The notes beneath the pieces were generated by a model that saw nothing but the letters and a program-made list of their open reading frames with translations, had not been told where the DNA came from and did not search any database. DNA of 64,000 nucleotides from Streptomyces broussonetiae (GTDB lineage: Bacteria; Actinomycetota; Actinomycetes; Streptomycetales; Streptomycetaceae), in assembly GCF_009796285.1 (NCBI RefSeq), contig NZ_CP047020.1:8184001-8248000 (forward strand). The letters run 5' to 3'. Of the stretch, positions 41,560-49,928 are shown piece after piece (position 1 is the first letter of the stretch; the number at the start of each line of letters is the position of its first letter). The translations under genes and the position numbers were made by a program.

Positions 41560-44004
41560 TCAGCGCTTCCTGGGGTCGAGCAGACCCGCGCGGCGCAGTG
41601 CGTCGGCCATCGCGTTGTTGGCCGGTGCCGGCGCCTGCCGCCCGCCCCGGTCACCGCCGCCACGGCCCTGTCGCTGGCCCTGACCCTGACCCTGGCCGCC
41701 CTGGCGCTGCTGGGGCGGCCGGCCCCCGCCGCGCTGCTGCCGGCTGCCGCCACCCTGGCCACCCTGGCCGCCCTGGCCGCTCTGGCCGCCCTGCGCGGCC
41801 GCCTCGTCGTCCAGGCGCAGGGTCAGGGCGATCCGCTTGCGCGGGATGTCCACGTCCAGGACCTTCACCTTGACGATGTCCCCGGGCTTGACGACATCGC
41901 GCGGGTCCTTGACGAAGGTCTTCGACATGGCCGAGACATGCACCAGGCCGTCCTGGTGGACGCCGACGTCCACGAACGCGCCGAAGGCCGCCACGTTCGT
42001 CACCACGCCCTCCAGCACCATCCCGGCGGACAGGTCGGCGATCTTCTCCACGCCCTCCTTGAAGGTGGCCGTCTTGAAGGCCGGACGCGGGTCGCGGCCG
42101 GGCTTCTCCAGCTCCTTCAGGATGTCCGTCACGGTCGGCAGACCGAAGGTGTCGTCCACGAAGTCGGCGGGCCGCAGCGAGCGCAGCGCGCCCGTGTTGC
42201 CGATGAGGGAGGCCACCTCCTGGCCAGTGGTCTTCACCATGCGGCGCACCACCGGGTAGGCCTCCGGGTGCACGCTGGAGGCGTCCAGCGGGTCGCCGCC
42301 GCGGATGCGCAGGAAGCCCGCGCACTGCTCGTACGCCTTGGGGCCGAGCCGCGCCACCTTCTTCAGCTCCGCGCGGGAGGTGAAGGGGCCGTTGGCGTCG
42401 CGGTGCGCCACGATGTTCTCGGCGAGGCCCGAGGAGATGCCCGACACCCGCGAAAGCAGCGGCACGGACGCGGTGTTGACGTCCACCCCGACGCTGTTCA
42501 CACAGTCCTCGACCACCGCGTCCAGCGAGCGGGACAGCTTCACCTCGGACAGGTCGTGCTGGTACTGGCCGACACCGATGGACTTGGGGTCGATCTTCAC
42601 CAGCTCGGCCAGCGGGTCCTGCAGCCGCCGGGCGATGGAGACCGCGCCGCGCAGCGACACGTCCATGTCGGGAAACTCCCGCGAGGCGTACGGCGAGGCC
42701 GAGTACACCGACGCGCCCGCCTCGGACACCATCACCTTGGTGAGCTTCAACTCCGGGTGCCTGGTGATCAGTTCACCGGCGAGCTTGTCGGTCTCGCGGG
42801 AGGCCGTGCCGTTGCCGATCGCGACCAGGTCGACCGCGTGCTCCTTGGCGAGCCGGGCCAGCTTGGCCAGGGCCTCGTCCCACTTGTTGGCCGGGACGTG
42901 CGGGTAGATCACATCGGTGGCGACGACCTTGCCGGTGGCGTCGACCACGGCGACCTTCACACCCGTACGGAATCCGGGGTCCAGGCCCAGCGTCGCGCGG
43001 GTGCCGGCCGGGGCGGCCAGCAGCAGGTCGCGCAGGTTCGCCGCGAAGACGTTCACCGCCTCGTCCTCGGCGGCCGTACGCAGCCTCAGGCGCAGGTCGA
43101 TGCCGAGGTGGACCAGGATGCGGGTGCGCCAGGCCCAGCGGACGGTGTCCGTCAGCCACTTGTCGGCGGGGCGGCCCCGGTCGGCGATCGCGAACTTCGA
43201 GGCGACGATGCCCTCGTAGGAGGAGGGTCCCGCCGGGGACTCAGCGGGCTCCTCCGGCTCCAGGACGAGGTCGAGGACCTCCTCCTTCTCGCCGCGCAGC
43301 ATCGCCAGGATCCGGTGCGAGGGCAGCTCGGTGAACGGCTCGGCGAAGTCGAAGTAGTCCGCGAACTTGGCGCCCGCCTCCTCCTTGCCGTCGCGCACCT
43401 TCGCGGCGAGGCGCCCGCGCACCCACATGCGCTCGCGCAGCTCGCCGATCAGGTCGGCGTCCTCCGAGAACCGCTCGGTGAGGATCGCCCGCGCGCCCTC
43501 CAGAGCGGCCTGCGGATCGGCGACGCCCTTGTCGGCGTCCACGAACGCGGCGGCAGCGGCGAGCGGCTCCACCGACGGGTCGTCCAGCAGCCCCTCGGCC
43601 AGCGGTTCCAGGCCGGCCTCGCGCGCGATCTGCGCCTTGGTACGCCGCTTGGGCTTGTACGGGAGGTAGATGTCCTCCAGACGCGCCTTCGTCTCGGCGC
43701 TGCGGATCCGCGCCTGGAGTTCGTCGGTGAGCTTGCCCTGCTCGCGCACCGACTCCAGGATCGCCGCCCGCCGCTCCTCCAGTTCCCGCAGGTAGCGCAG
43801 CCGCTCCTCGACCGTGCGCAGCTGCGCGTCGTCGAGCATCTCGGTCGCTTCCTTGCGGTAGCGGGCGATGAAGGGCACCGTCGAACCGCCGTCGAGCAGC
43901 TCCACCGCGGCCTTCACCTGCCGCTCCCGTACGCCGAGCTCCTCGGCGATCCTGCCTTCGATGGATCCCACGCTGATGGATCCGCTGGACCCGGGTGTCG
44001 TCAC
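41560..44004 (-). CDS. Tex-family S1 RNA-binding transcription accessory protein
   Basis: About 814 residues. Order: Tex N-terminal helical domain (GRIAEELGVRERQVKAAVELLDGG, FIARYRKEATEMLDDAQLR), YqgF-like RNase H fold (TLGLDPGFRTGVKVAVVD, VAIGNGTASRETDKLAGELI), helix-hairpin-helix segments (VSGISSGLAENIVAHRDANGPFTSRAELKKVARLGPKAYEQCAGFLRI) and a C-terminal S1 domain (GMVLEGVVTNVAAFGAFVDVGVHQDGLVHVS), all read in pieces. An added tail of about 75 residues is Gln/Gly/Arg-rich. I took GTG 44002-44004, with GGAGAAGG about 12 bases upstream; a GTG at 43969-43971 is the alternative. The role is in transcription and RNA processing. Confidence 0.9.
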   Translation of the reverse strand: MTTPGSSGSISVGSIEGRIAEELGVRERQVKAAVELLDGGSTVPFIARYRKEATEMLDDAQLRTVEERLRYLRELEERRAAILESVREQGKLTDELQARIRSAETKARLEDIYLPYKPKRRTKAQIAREAGLEPLAEGLLDDPSVEPLAAAAAFVDADKGVADPQAALEGARAILTERFSEDADLIGELRERMWVRGRLAAKVRDGKEEAGAKFADYFDFAEPFTELPSHRILAMLRGEKEEVLDLVLEPEEPAESPAGPSSYEGIVASKFAIADRGRPADKWLTDTVRWAWRTRILVHLGIDLRLRLRTAAEDEAVNVFAANLRDLLLAAPAGTRATLGLDPGFRTGVKVAVVDATGKVVATDVIYPHVPANKWDEALAKLARLAKEHAVDLVAIGNGTASRETDKLAGELITRHPELKLTKVMVSEAGASVYSASPYASREFPDMDVSLRGAVSIARRLQDPLAELVKIDPKSIGVGQYQHDLSEVKLSRSLDAVVEDCVNSVGVDVNTASVPLLSRVSGISSGLAENIVAHRDANGPFTSRAELKKVARLGPKAYEQCAGFLRIRGGDPLDASSVHPEAYPVVRRMVKTTGQEVASLIGNTGALRSLRPADFVDDTFGLPTVTDILKELEKPGRDPRPAFKTATFKEGVEKIADLSAGMVLEGVVTNVAAFGAFVDVGVHQDGLVHVSAMSKTFVKDPRDVVKPGDIVKVKVLDVDIPRKRIALTLRLDDEAAAQGGQSGQGGQGGQGGGSRQQRGGGRPPQQRQGGQGQGQGQRQGRGGGDRGGRQAPAPANNAMADALRRAGLLDPRKR

Positions 44005-44204
44005 GATCCCGTACCGCCTTCTCCACTGAGGTTGCGCGGCAATTGTGGCAGGTGGCACCGACAACCGGTGATCAGGGCGGCTCACCGGCGGGCCGCCGGT
44101 CCCCCTGTCCCGTCGCACCTCGCCGTAAAAGAGCGCCGGACATGGCAGAAAAGGTGGGAATCTCGTCATTGCGGCCATGCTCCGGGCGGCGAAGAATCGA
44201 TGAC

Positions 44205-45164
44205 ATGCCGCAGCGCACGCTCCTCTTCGTCCTCTTCGACGGCGTTCAGAGCCTCGACGTCACCGGCCCGCTCGAGGTGTTCGCCGGCGCCGAGAAGCTC
44301 ACGCCCGGGGCGTACCGGATCCACACGGCGTCCCTGGACGGCGGCCCGGTGCGTACCTCCAGCGGGCTGAACCTCGTCCCCGACGAGGCGCTCACCTCGG
44401 CGCCCGACCCGCACACCCTGCTGGTCCCGGGCGGCGAGGGCACCCGTGCCCCCGACCCGCGGCTGATCGAGTGGCTGCACACCCACGGACCGCGCGCCCG
44501 GCGGCTCGTCTCCGTGTGCACCGGCGCCATCCTGCTCGCCGCCGCCGGTCTGCTCGACGGCCGCCGGGTGACGACCCACTGGGCCTACTGCGACACGCTG
44601 GCCCGGGACCACCCGGCCGTCACCGTGGAACCCGAGCCCATCTACATCTGTGACGGAGACGTCGCCACCTCGGCCGGGGTGACCTCCGGCATCGACCTGG
44701 CCCTGGCCCTGGTGGAGGAGGACCTGGACCGCGAGGTCGCGCTCGCCGTCGCCCGGCACCTGGTGGTCTTCCTGCGCCGGCCCGGCAACCAGGCGCAGTT
44801 CAGCGCCCAGCTGGCGGCCCAGACCGCGCAGCGCGCGCCCCTGCGGGAGGTGCAGCGGTGGATCACCGAGCACCCGGGCGGCGACCTGACCGTCGAGTCC
44901 CTCGCCGCCCGGGCCCGGCTCTCACCGCGCCACTTCGCCCGCGCCTTTCGCGAGGAGACCGGCGTGACCCCAGGGCGCTACGTCGACCGGGTCCGTCTCG
45001 AGCACGCCCGCCGCCTGCTGGAGGACACCGTCGGCGGCGTCGAGGAGGTCGCCCGCGCCAGCGGCTACGGCACGCCCGAGGCCATGCGCCGTGCCTTCCT
45101 TCGCGCCCTGGGCACACCCCCGGTGGAGTACCGCAGACGCTTCCACCCGGCCCCGGCCCGCTGA
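44205..45164 (+). CDS. GlxA-type AraC-family transcriptional regulator (DJ-1/PfpI sensor domain)
   Basis: 319 residues. Residues about 1-180 are a DJ-1/PfpI-like domain (LLFVLFDGVQSLDVTGPLEVFAGAE, LLVPGGEGTRAPD, VSVCTGAILLAAAGLLDGRRVTTHWAYCDTL, in pieces), with Cys in the nucleophile-elbow position. The C-terminal 105 residues carry the AraC double helix-turn-helix (VESLAARARLSPRHFARAFREETGVTPGRYVDRVRLEHARRLLE). Such regulators are often activators of catabolic genes. ATG at 44205-44207. It is followed after 104 bases by a stand-alone protein with the same DJ-1 fold. Confidence 0.9.
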   Translation: MPQRTLLFVLFDGVQSLDVTGPLEVFAGAEKLTPGAYRIHTASLDGGPVRTSSGLNLVPDEALTSAPDPHTLLVPGGEGTRAPDPRLIEWLHTHGPRARRLVSVCTGAILLAAAGLLDGRRVTTHWAYCDTLARDHPAVTVEPEPIYICDGDVATSAGVTSGIDLALALVEEDLDREVALAVARHLVVFLRRPGNQAQFSAQLAAQTAQRAPLREVQRWITEHPGGDLTVESLAARARLSPRHFARAFREETGVTPGRYVDRVRLEHARRLLEDTVGGVEEVARASGYGTPEAMRRAFLRALGTPPVEYRRRFHPAPAR

Positions 45165-45268
45165 AGGGGGCCGCTTGTGGAGAACGCCGGGCCGACCGCG
45201 CGAAGAGCCACGGCACCGGTGACGGCCACGCACCCGTCGAAGCCCTCACACCCACCGAAGGAGCCCCC

Positions 45269-45904
45269 ATGGAGATCGCCATGGTCGTCTACGACCGTTT
45301 CACCGCCCTGGACGCCGTCGGGCCCTACGAGATCCTCAGCCGGTTGCCGGACGCGCACCTCACCTTCGTCGCCGAGCGGCCCGGGCCGATCCGTACGGAC
45401 ACCGGATTTCTCGCCGTCACCGCCGACCGGGCCCTGGACGAGCTGCCGAGCCCCGACCTCCTGGTGGTCTCCGGCGGGCCCGGCACGGAGGCGCAGATGG
45501 AGAATCACGTCCTGCTGGACTGGCTGCGCGCGGCCGACGCGACGAGCACCTGGACGACCTCGGTCTGCTCGGGCTCACTGCTGCTCGCCGCCGCGGGTCT
45601 GCTGCACGGCCGTCGTGCGACCAGCCACTGGGCCGCCCTGGAGCTGCTGGAGCAGTTCGGTGCCGAACCGACCGGCGAGCGGGTCGTGACCGACGGCAAG
45701 TACGTCACCGCCGCCGGGGTCTCCTCCGGCATCGACATGGCGCTCACGCTGACCGGCCGGATCGCGGGCGACGAACACGCCCAGGCCGTCCAGCTGCTGA
45801 CCGAGTACGACCCCCAGCCGCCCTACGACGCCGGTTCCCCGGTCAAGGCGCCCGCGCACCTCGTCGAGGAGTTCCGCGCGGGCGGGCGGTTCAGCCTGAC
45901 GTAG
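45269..45904 (+). CDS. DJ-1/PfpI-family protein (isonitrile-hydratase/ThiJ-like)
   Basis: 211 residues. Fold markers: MEIAMVVYDRFTALDAVGPYEILSRLPD, LLVVSGGPGTEAQ, and the nucleophile elbow TSVCSGSLLLAAAGLLHGRRATSHWAALELL with Cys (in pieces). These closely parallel the sensor domain of the preceding AraC regulator. Relatives include isonitrile hydratase, but the catalytic assignment is open. ATG at 45269-45271, preceded by GAAGGAG. The end overlaps the convergent enoyl-CoA hydratase gene by 14 bases. Confidence 0.88.
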   Translation: MEIAMVVYDRFTALDAVGPYEILSRLPDAHLTFVAERPGPIRTDTGFLAVTADRALDELPSPDLLVVSGGPGTEAQMENHVLLDWLRAADATSTWTTSVCSGSLLLAAAGLLHGRRATSHWAALELLEQFGAEPTGERVVTDGKYVTAAGVSSGIDMALTLTGRIAGDEHAQAVQLLTEYDPQPPYDAGSPVKAPAHLVEEFRAGGRFSLT

Positions 45905-46664
45905 TCACGTTCTCCGGCCCGGCCGCGCTCCAGGTGAAGCGCGGCCGGCGGCGCTCCAGGAACGCGGCGACGCCTTCCGCGGTGTCGGGGTTGCCCTGCG
46001 CCTGCCGCGCCCAGTGCGCGTCCCGGTCCGTCCGGCCCTCGGCGAACTCCTTCGCGGCGCCCTGTGTGAGCTGCGAGCGCGCGACCAGGACCCGGGTCAA
46101 CTCCGCGACCCGCTTGTCCAGTTCGCCGTCCGGCAGCACCTCGTCCAGCAGACCGGTGCGCAGCGCCCGCCCGGCGTCGATCAACTCGGCCGTGAACAAC
46201 AGGTACTTGGCGGTGGCCGGGCCGACCAGCGACACCAGCCGACGGGTCGAGGAGGCCGGATAGACGATGCCGAGCCGCGCCGGGGTCACCCCGAACAGCG
46301 CGCTCTCCTCCGCCAGCCGCAGATCGCAGGCCGCCGCGAGCTGCGCCCCGCCGCCCACGCAGTGCCCGCGCACCGCGGCGAGGGTCGGCCTGGGGAACGC
46401 GGCCAGCGCCTCCTCGGCCGCCACCGCGAGCCCCTGTGCCTCCTGTGGCGAGCCCTGCAGCGTGCTGATGTCCGCGCCCGCGCAGAAGGTCCCGCCCTCC
46501 CCGGTCAGCACCAGCGCCCGTACGCCGGGATCGCGCGCGAACGCCTCCAGCAGGGGCGGCAGCGCCCGCCACATGGACGCCGTCATGGCGTTGCGCTTGG
46601 CCGGGTGGCGGATGACGACGGTGGCGACGGCGCCTTCGACGTGGTGGGACAGCTGGGACTCCAT
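45891..46664 (-). CDS. enoyl-CoA hydratase/isomerase family protein
   Basis: 257 residues, crotonase fold. Motifs: HPAKRNAMTASMWRALPPLLEAF, LTGEGGTFCAGADISTLQG (oxyanion region), RGHCVGGGAQLAAACDLRLAEESALFGVTPARLGIVYPASSTRRL (in pieces). The pair of catalytic Glu residues of true hydratases is not clear: the second position reads RLGIVYPA, so isomerase or another crotonase chemistry is possible. ATG at 46662-46664. It stands alone between convergent and divergent neighbours. Confidence 0.87.
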   Translation of the reverse strand: MESQLSHHVEGAVATVVIRHPAKRNAMTASMWRALPPLLEAFARDPGVRALVLTGEGGTFCAGADISTLQGSPQEAQGLAVAAEEALAAFPRPTLAAVRGHCVGGGAQLAAACDLRLAEESALFGVTPARLGIVYPASSTRRLVSLVGPATAKYLLFTAELIDAGRALRTGLLDEVLPDGELDKRVAELTRVLVARSQLTQGAAKEFAEGRTDRDAHWARQAQGNPDTAEGVAAFLERRRPRFTWSAAGPENVTTSG

Positions 46665-46793
46665 GCGCGGATCGTATCCGGGAGCCGTCCGGGAGCAGTC
46701 CGGGAGCGGGCGGAGCCGGGAGTTACGGAATCCCGCCCAGCGGGGACAAAAAGGAAGGGAGGCGCGAAGAAGGCGGCGACCGAGGAGGTTGCG

Positions 46794-47393
46794 ATGGCCA
46801 GGGCCGGCAAGCGCACGGACAGAGCGAAGACACTGCGCCGCGGCTTCGGTCTGCTCGCGGCACTCGGCGTGATCCTGGTTCTCGCCGGACTCGTCGGACT
46901 CGTCTACACCGCGGTCGCCACACTGACGTCGATGCTGCTGTTCGGCTGGCTGCTGCTGATCGGCGGGATCGTCGGCCTGGTGCACGCGGTCCAGGCTCGC
47001 GGCACCAGCTACTTCTGGCTGGGCGTCATCGTCGCGGCCCTGAACATCGCGGCCGGCGTCGTCGTGATCCGCCTGCCCCACGCGGCAGCCGCCGCCCTCA
47101 CCATGTTCGCCGCCCTGCTGTTCCTCACCGGCGGTCTCTTCCGGCTGGTCGGCGGCCTGGTCGTGCGCGGACCGCAGCTGGGCTGGACGCTGCTCCTCGG
47201 CGCCTTCGACCTGCTGCTCGGGATCCTGGTCCTCGGCTCCTGGCCGAGCAGCAGCCAGTACGTGATTGGTGCCTTCTTCTCGCTCGCCCTGCTCTTCGAC
47301 GGCCTTGGTCTCGTGGCCACCGGCTACGGCGGGCGCCGCGTCGTCGGGCTCGTCTCGGGCAAGGACGGAGCCAAACCCGTACAACCCGAATAG
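46794..47393 (+). CDS. HdeD-family (DUF308) integral membrane protein
   Basis: 199 residues with six hydrophobic segments, for example LLAALGVILVLAGLVGLVYTA, MLLFGWLLLIGGIVGLVHAV, FWLGVIVAALNIAAGVVVI, ALTMFAALLFLTGGLF and LLLGAFDLLLGILVLGSW (approximate). This matches HdeD/DUF308 proteins with internal duplication, of unknown molecular function, linked to acid stress in E. coli. A basic N-terminus (MARAGKRTDRAKTLRRG) precedes. ATG at 46794 with GAGGAGG seven bases upstream. Confidence 0.85.
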   Translation: MARAGKRTDRAKTLRRGFGLLAALGVILVLAGLVGLVYTAVATLTSMLLFGWLLLIGGIVGLVHAVQARGTSYFWLGVIVAALNIAAGVVVIRLPHAAAAALTMFAALLFLTGGLFRLVGGLVVRGPQLGWTLLLGAFDLLLGILVLGSWPSSSQYVIGAFFSLALLFDGLGLVATGYGGRRVVGLVSGKDGAKPVQPE

Positions 47394-47533
47394 TTCGCGA
47401 AGCGGCGTGCGAGGGGACAGGAAACAGTCCCACACGTGACCGTGTCATACGCACTCGGTCACAAAGTGTTCGATACCCGCTGACTTGTGTTCAGGCATCC
47501 GGGACGGAGCCGATCGTTACCAACACTCGACGT

Positions 47534-48064
47534 GTGGTGACAATCGAGCGCGAGGGTGGCGATCGGACGATGGACAACCACGGGCGCGGGGACGGCCCGC
47601 GCCCAGCGGTGGGCGCCGCACGGCCGCCCGATCCCCTGCCGTACGAGGGCGTCTGGCGGTTCACCGCGCCCGCCGTGGACGCCTCGGTCCCGCAGGCCCG
47701 GCATGCCGTGAAGGACCTGTTGCTGCGCCAGGGCGTACCGGTCTCCGACGAGCTGGTGTACGGCCTGCTGCTGATCGTCTCCGAGCTGGTCACCAACGCG
47801 GTCCGGCACGCGGCGCTGTTGTCGCCGGTGCTGGCCGTGGAGGTCGCCGTCGGAGCCGAGTGGGTGCGGGTGTCCGTGGAGGACAACCATCCCTACCGGC
47901 CGACCGCCCTGGAGGCGGACCACGGCCAGACCGGCGGCCGGGGCCTGCTGCTGGTCCGTGAGGTGGCCCGGGAGGCGGGCGGCACGGTGGACGTGGAGCA
48001 CACCGCGAGCGGCGGCAAGGTGATCTGGGCCGCCCTGCCGCTCAAGCCCGCGACGCTGCCGTAG
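47534..48064 (+). CDS. ATP-binding protein of the RsbW/anti-sigma HATPase type
   Basis: 176 residues with this start. The GHKL kinase fold is shown by LLLIVSELVTNAVRHA (N box with the Asn for Mg-ATP), VEDNHPYRPT, and GGRGLLLVREVAREAGGTV (G box). Such small Streptomyces HATPase proteins resemble anti-sigma factors, but most are orphan with unknown partners. The start is uncertain: GTG at 47534 or 47537, or ATG at 47570 preceded by GAGGGTGG; the first 45 residues are disordered and do not help. No anti-sigma antagonist or sigma gene adjoins. Confidence 0.82.
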   Translation: MVTIEREGGDRTMDNHGRGDGPRPAVGAARPPDPLPYEGVWRFTAPAVDASVPQARHAVKDLLLRQGVPVSDELVYGLLLIVSELVTNAVRHAALLSPVLAVEVAVGAEWVRVSVEDNHPYRPTALEADHGQTGGRGLLLVREVAREAGGTVDVEHTASGGKVIWAALPLKPATLP

Positions 48065-48070
48065 CGGCGC

Positions 48071-48664
48071 TCACCAGCCCGCGGACGGGCCGGTCAGCTC
48101 CCTGATCGCCGGGCGGGCGGCGTCCAGCACGGTCATGAACCAGGCCGAGAACGGGTCGCGGGCATGCCGCTCCGCCAGCTCGGCCGCCGTCACGAAGGCG
48201 GCCTGGGCGACCTCCTGCGCATCCGGTGCGAGCGGGGCCTGCACCAGGCCGACGAACAGGTGGTTGAACTCCTGCTCGACCAGGCCCGAGGCCGGGTCGG
48301 GGTGGTTGTAGCGGACCGTGCCCGCCTCCGCGAGCAGCGACGGCGACACGCCCAGTTCCTCGAAGGCGCGCCGGGCCGCCGCCGCGAACGGTGCCTCGCC
48401 CGGGTAGGGATGGCCGCAGCAGGTGTTGGACCACACACCGGGGGAGTGGTACTTGCCGAGCGCACGCTGCTGCAGGAGCAGCCGACCCTGCTCGTCGAAG
48501 AGGAACACCGAGAACGCGCGGTGCAGCTGTCCGGGCGGCTGGTGGGCGGCGAGCTTCTCCGCCGTGCCGATCGTCACACCCTTCTCGTCGACCAGTTCCA
48601 GCAAAATCGCCTCTGCGGTGCCCTCCGACGAGCTGTGCGTCGCGGTGGCAGGTGTGATCGGCAT
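48071..48664 (-). CDS. idi: isopentenyl-diphosphate delta-isomerase, type I
   Basis: 197 residues, Nudix fold. Catalytic Cys83 is in WSNTCCGHPYPGE, with the Nudix-like glutamate helix AARRAFEELGV and the acidic pair in ASGLVEQEFNHLFVG. It interconverts isopentenyl and dimethylallyl diphosphate, the building blocks for the hopanoid pathway encoded 10 kb downstream. I took ATG 48662-48664, preceded by GCGAAGG; an in-frame ATG six bases earlier is equally possible. Convergent with the RsbW-like gene, six bases apart. Confidence 0.93.
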   Translation of the reverse strand: MPITPATATHSSSEGTAEAILLELVDEKGVTIGTAEKLAAHQPPGQLHRAFSVFLFDEQGRLLLQQRALGKYHSPGVWSNTCCGHPYPGEAPFAAAARRAFEELGVSPSLLAEAGTVRYNHPDPASGLVEQEFNHLFVGLVQAPLAPDAQEVAQAAFVTAAELAERHARDPFSAWFMTVLDAARPAIRELTGPSAGW

Positions 48665-48838
48665 ACCCATCCTTCGCCTCGTTCTTCGCACCCCAAGTCT
48701 GCCGTACGAATCCGGCACTCCCGGCACTTCCCCGCACGTCCGCGCGCGGCGCCGTGCCAGGACGGGGACCCGGTAGATCATCGTGCCCGGCGACCGCCGC
48801 CGGGAACCGCCCGCAGGGGCGAACGCCCGCACGTGCGT

Positions 48839-49780
48839 TCAGTGGCACAGACGTGCCTCGTGCTCGGCGTGTCCGCCCGGCTCCAGCTGGAAGGTGCAGT
48901 GCTCCACGTCGAAGTGGTCGCCGAGGCAGCCCTGCAGCTCGTGCAGTATCTTCTCGTGGCCGATGGCGCTCAGCACGTCCGAGCTGACCACCACGTGCGC
49001 CGAGAGCACCGGCATGCCCGAGGTGATCGTCCAGGCGTGCAGGTCGTGAACGTCCTCCACGCCGTCCAGTGCGAGGATGTGCGCCCGCACCTCGGACATG
49101 TCGACGTTCTTGGGGGCGGCCTCCAGCAGCACGTCCAGCGTCTCGCGCAGCAGCTTGACCGTCCTCGGCACGATCATCACCCCGATGACCAGCGAGGCGA
49201 CCGGGTCGGCCCCCTGCCAGCCGGTGGTCAGGATGACCACCGCCGAGACCAGCACGGCGAACGAGCCGAGCGCGTCCGCGGCCACCTCCAGGAAGGCGCC
49301 GCGCACGTTCAGGCTCTCCTTCTGCCCGCGCATCAGCAGGGTCAGCGAGATCGAGTTCGCGACCAGGCCGATCAGACCGAACACGACCATCAGTCCGCCG
49401 CGCGTCTGCGCGGGAGTGACGAACCGCTCGATCGCCTCGTACAGCACGTAGCCGCCTACGCCGAGCAGCAGCAGGCAGTTCGCCAGGGCGGCGAGGATCT
49501 CGGCGCGGGCGAGACCGAACGTGCGGTTGGTGCTCGGCGGGCGGTTCGCGAAGTGGATCGCGAGCAGGGCCATGCCGAGGCCCACCGCGTCGGTCGCCAT
49601 GTGCGCCGCGTCCGCGATCAGCGCGAGCGAGTCCGCGGCCAGGCCGCCGACGATCTCGACGACCATGATCGTCAGTGTGATGCCCAGCGCGATCCGCAGT
49701 CGCCCGCGGTACGCCGCCGCGGCCGTACCCGTGGCCGGCGCATGGCTGTGCGCGTGCCCGTGGTCGTGCCCTGCCCCCAT
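48839..49780 (-). CDS. cation diffusion facilitator (zinc-type) transporter
   Basis: 313 residues. A His-rich N-terminus (GHDHGHAHSHAP) precedes six transmembrane segments. The metal-binding pair of helix II is in SLALIADAAHMATDAVGLG, and that of helix V in FLEVAADALGSFAVLVSA. The C-terminal cytoplasmic domain (about 215-300) has DLHAWTITSGMPVLSAHVVV and the terminal His-rich tail (HAEHEARLCH). It would export Zn2+ or a similar ion. ATG at 49778-49780. It stands alone. Confidence 0.9.
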   Translation of the reverse strand: MGAGHDHGHAHSHAPATGTAAAAYRGRLRIALGITLTIMVVEIVGGLAADSLALIADAAHMATDAVGLGMALLAIHFANRPPSTNRTFGLARAEILAALANCLLLLGVGGYVLYEAIERFVTPAQTRGGLMVVFGLIGLVANSISLTLLMRGQKESLNVRGAFLEVAADALGSFAVLVSAVVILTTGWQGADPVASLVIGVMIVPRTVKLLRETLDVLLEAAPKNVDMSEVRAHILALDGVEDVHDLHAWTITSGMPVLSAHVVVSSDVLSAIGHEKILHELQGCLGDHFDVEHCTFQLEPGGHAEHEARLCH

Positions 49781-49884
49781 GGAGAAACCACCCTTCCTGT
49801 GCCCTTGCGGGATCCGTCCGGCAGGCCCAGTGAACTACGGGTGGGGGGTATGGGGCAACGCGGCATTGAACACCGTTGTCATGT

Positions 49885-49919
49885 GCCCTGACCTGCGGAA
49901 ACGTTCCGCAGGTCAGGGC
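49885..49919. terminator. perfect 16-base-pair hairpin after galE
   Basis: The left arm GCCCTGACCTGCGGAA (49885-49900) and right arm TTCCGCAGGTCAGGGC (49904-49919) are exact reverse complements with a three-base loop. It begins nine bases beyond the galE stop on the minus strand. This is the cleanest terminator in the window. Confidence 0.9.
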
Positions 49920-49928
49920 GCTGCGGGC

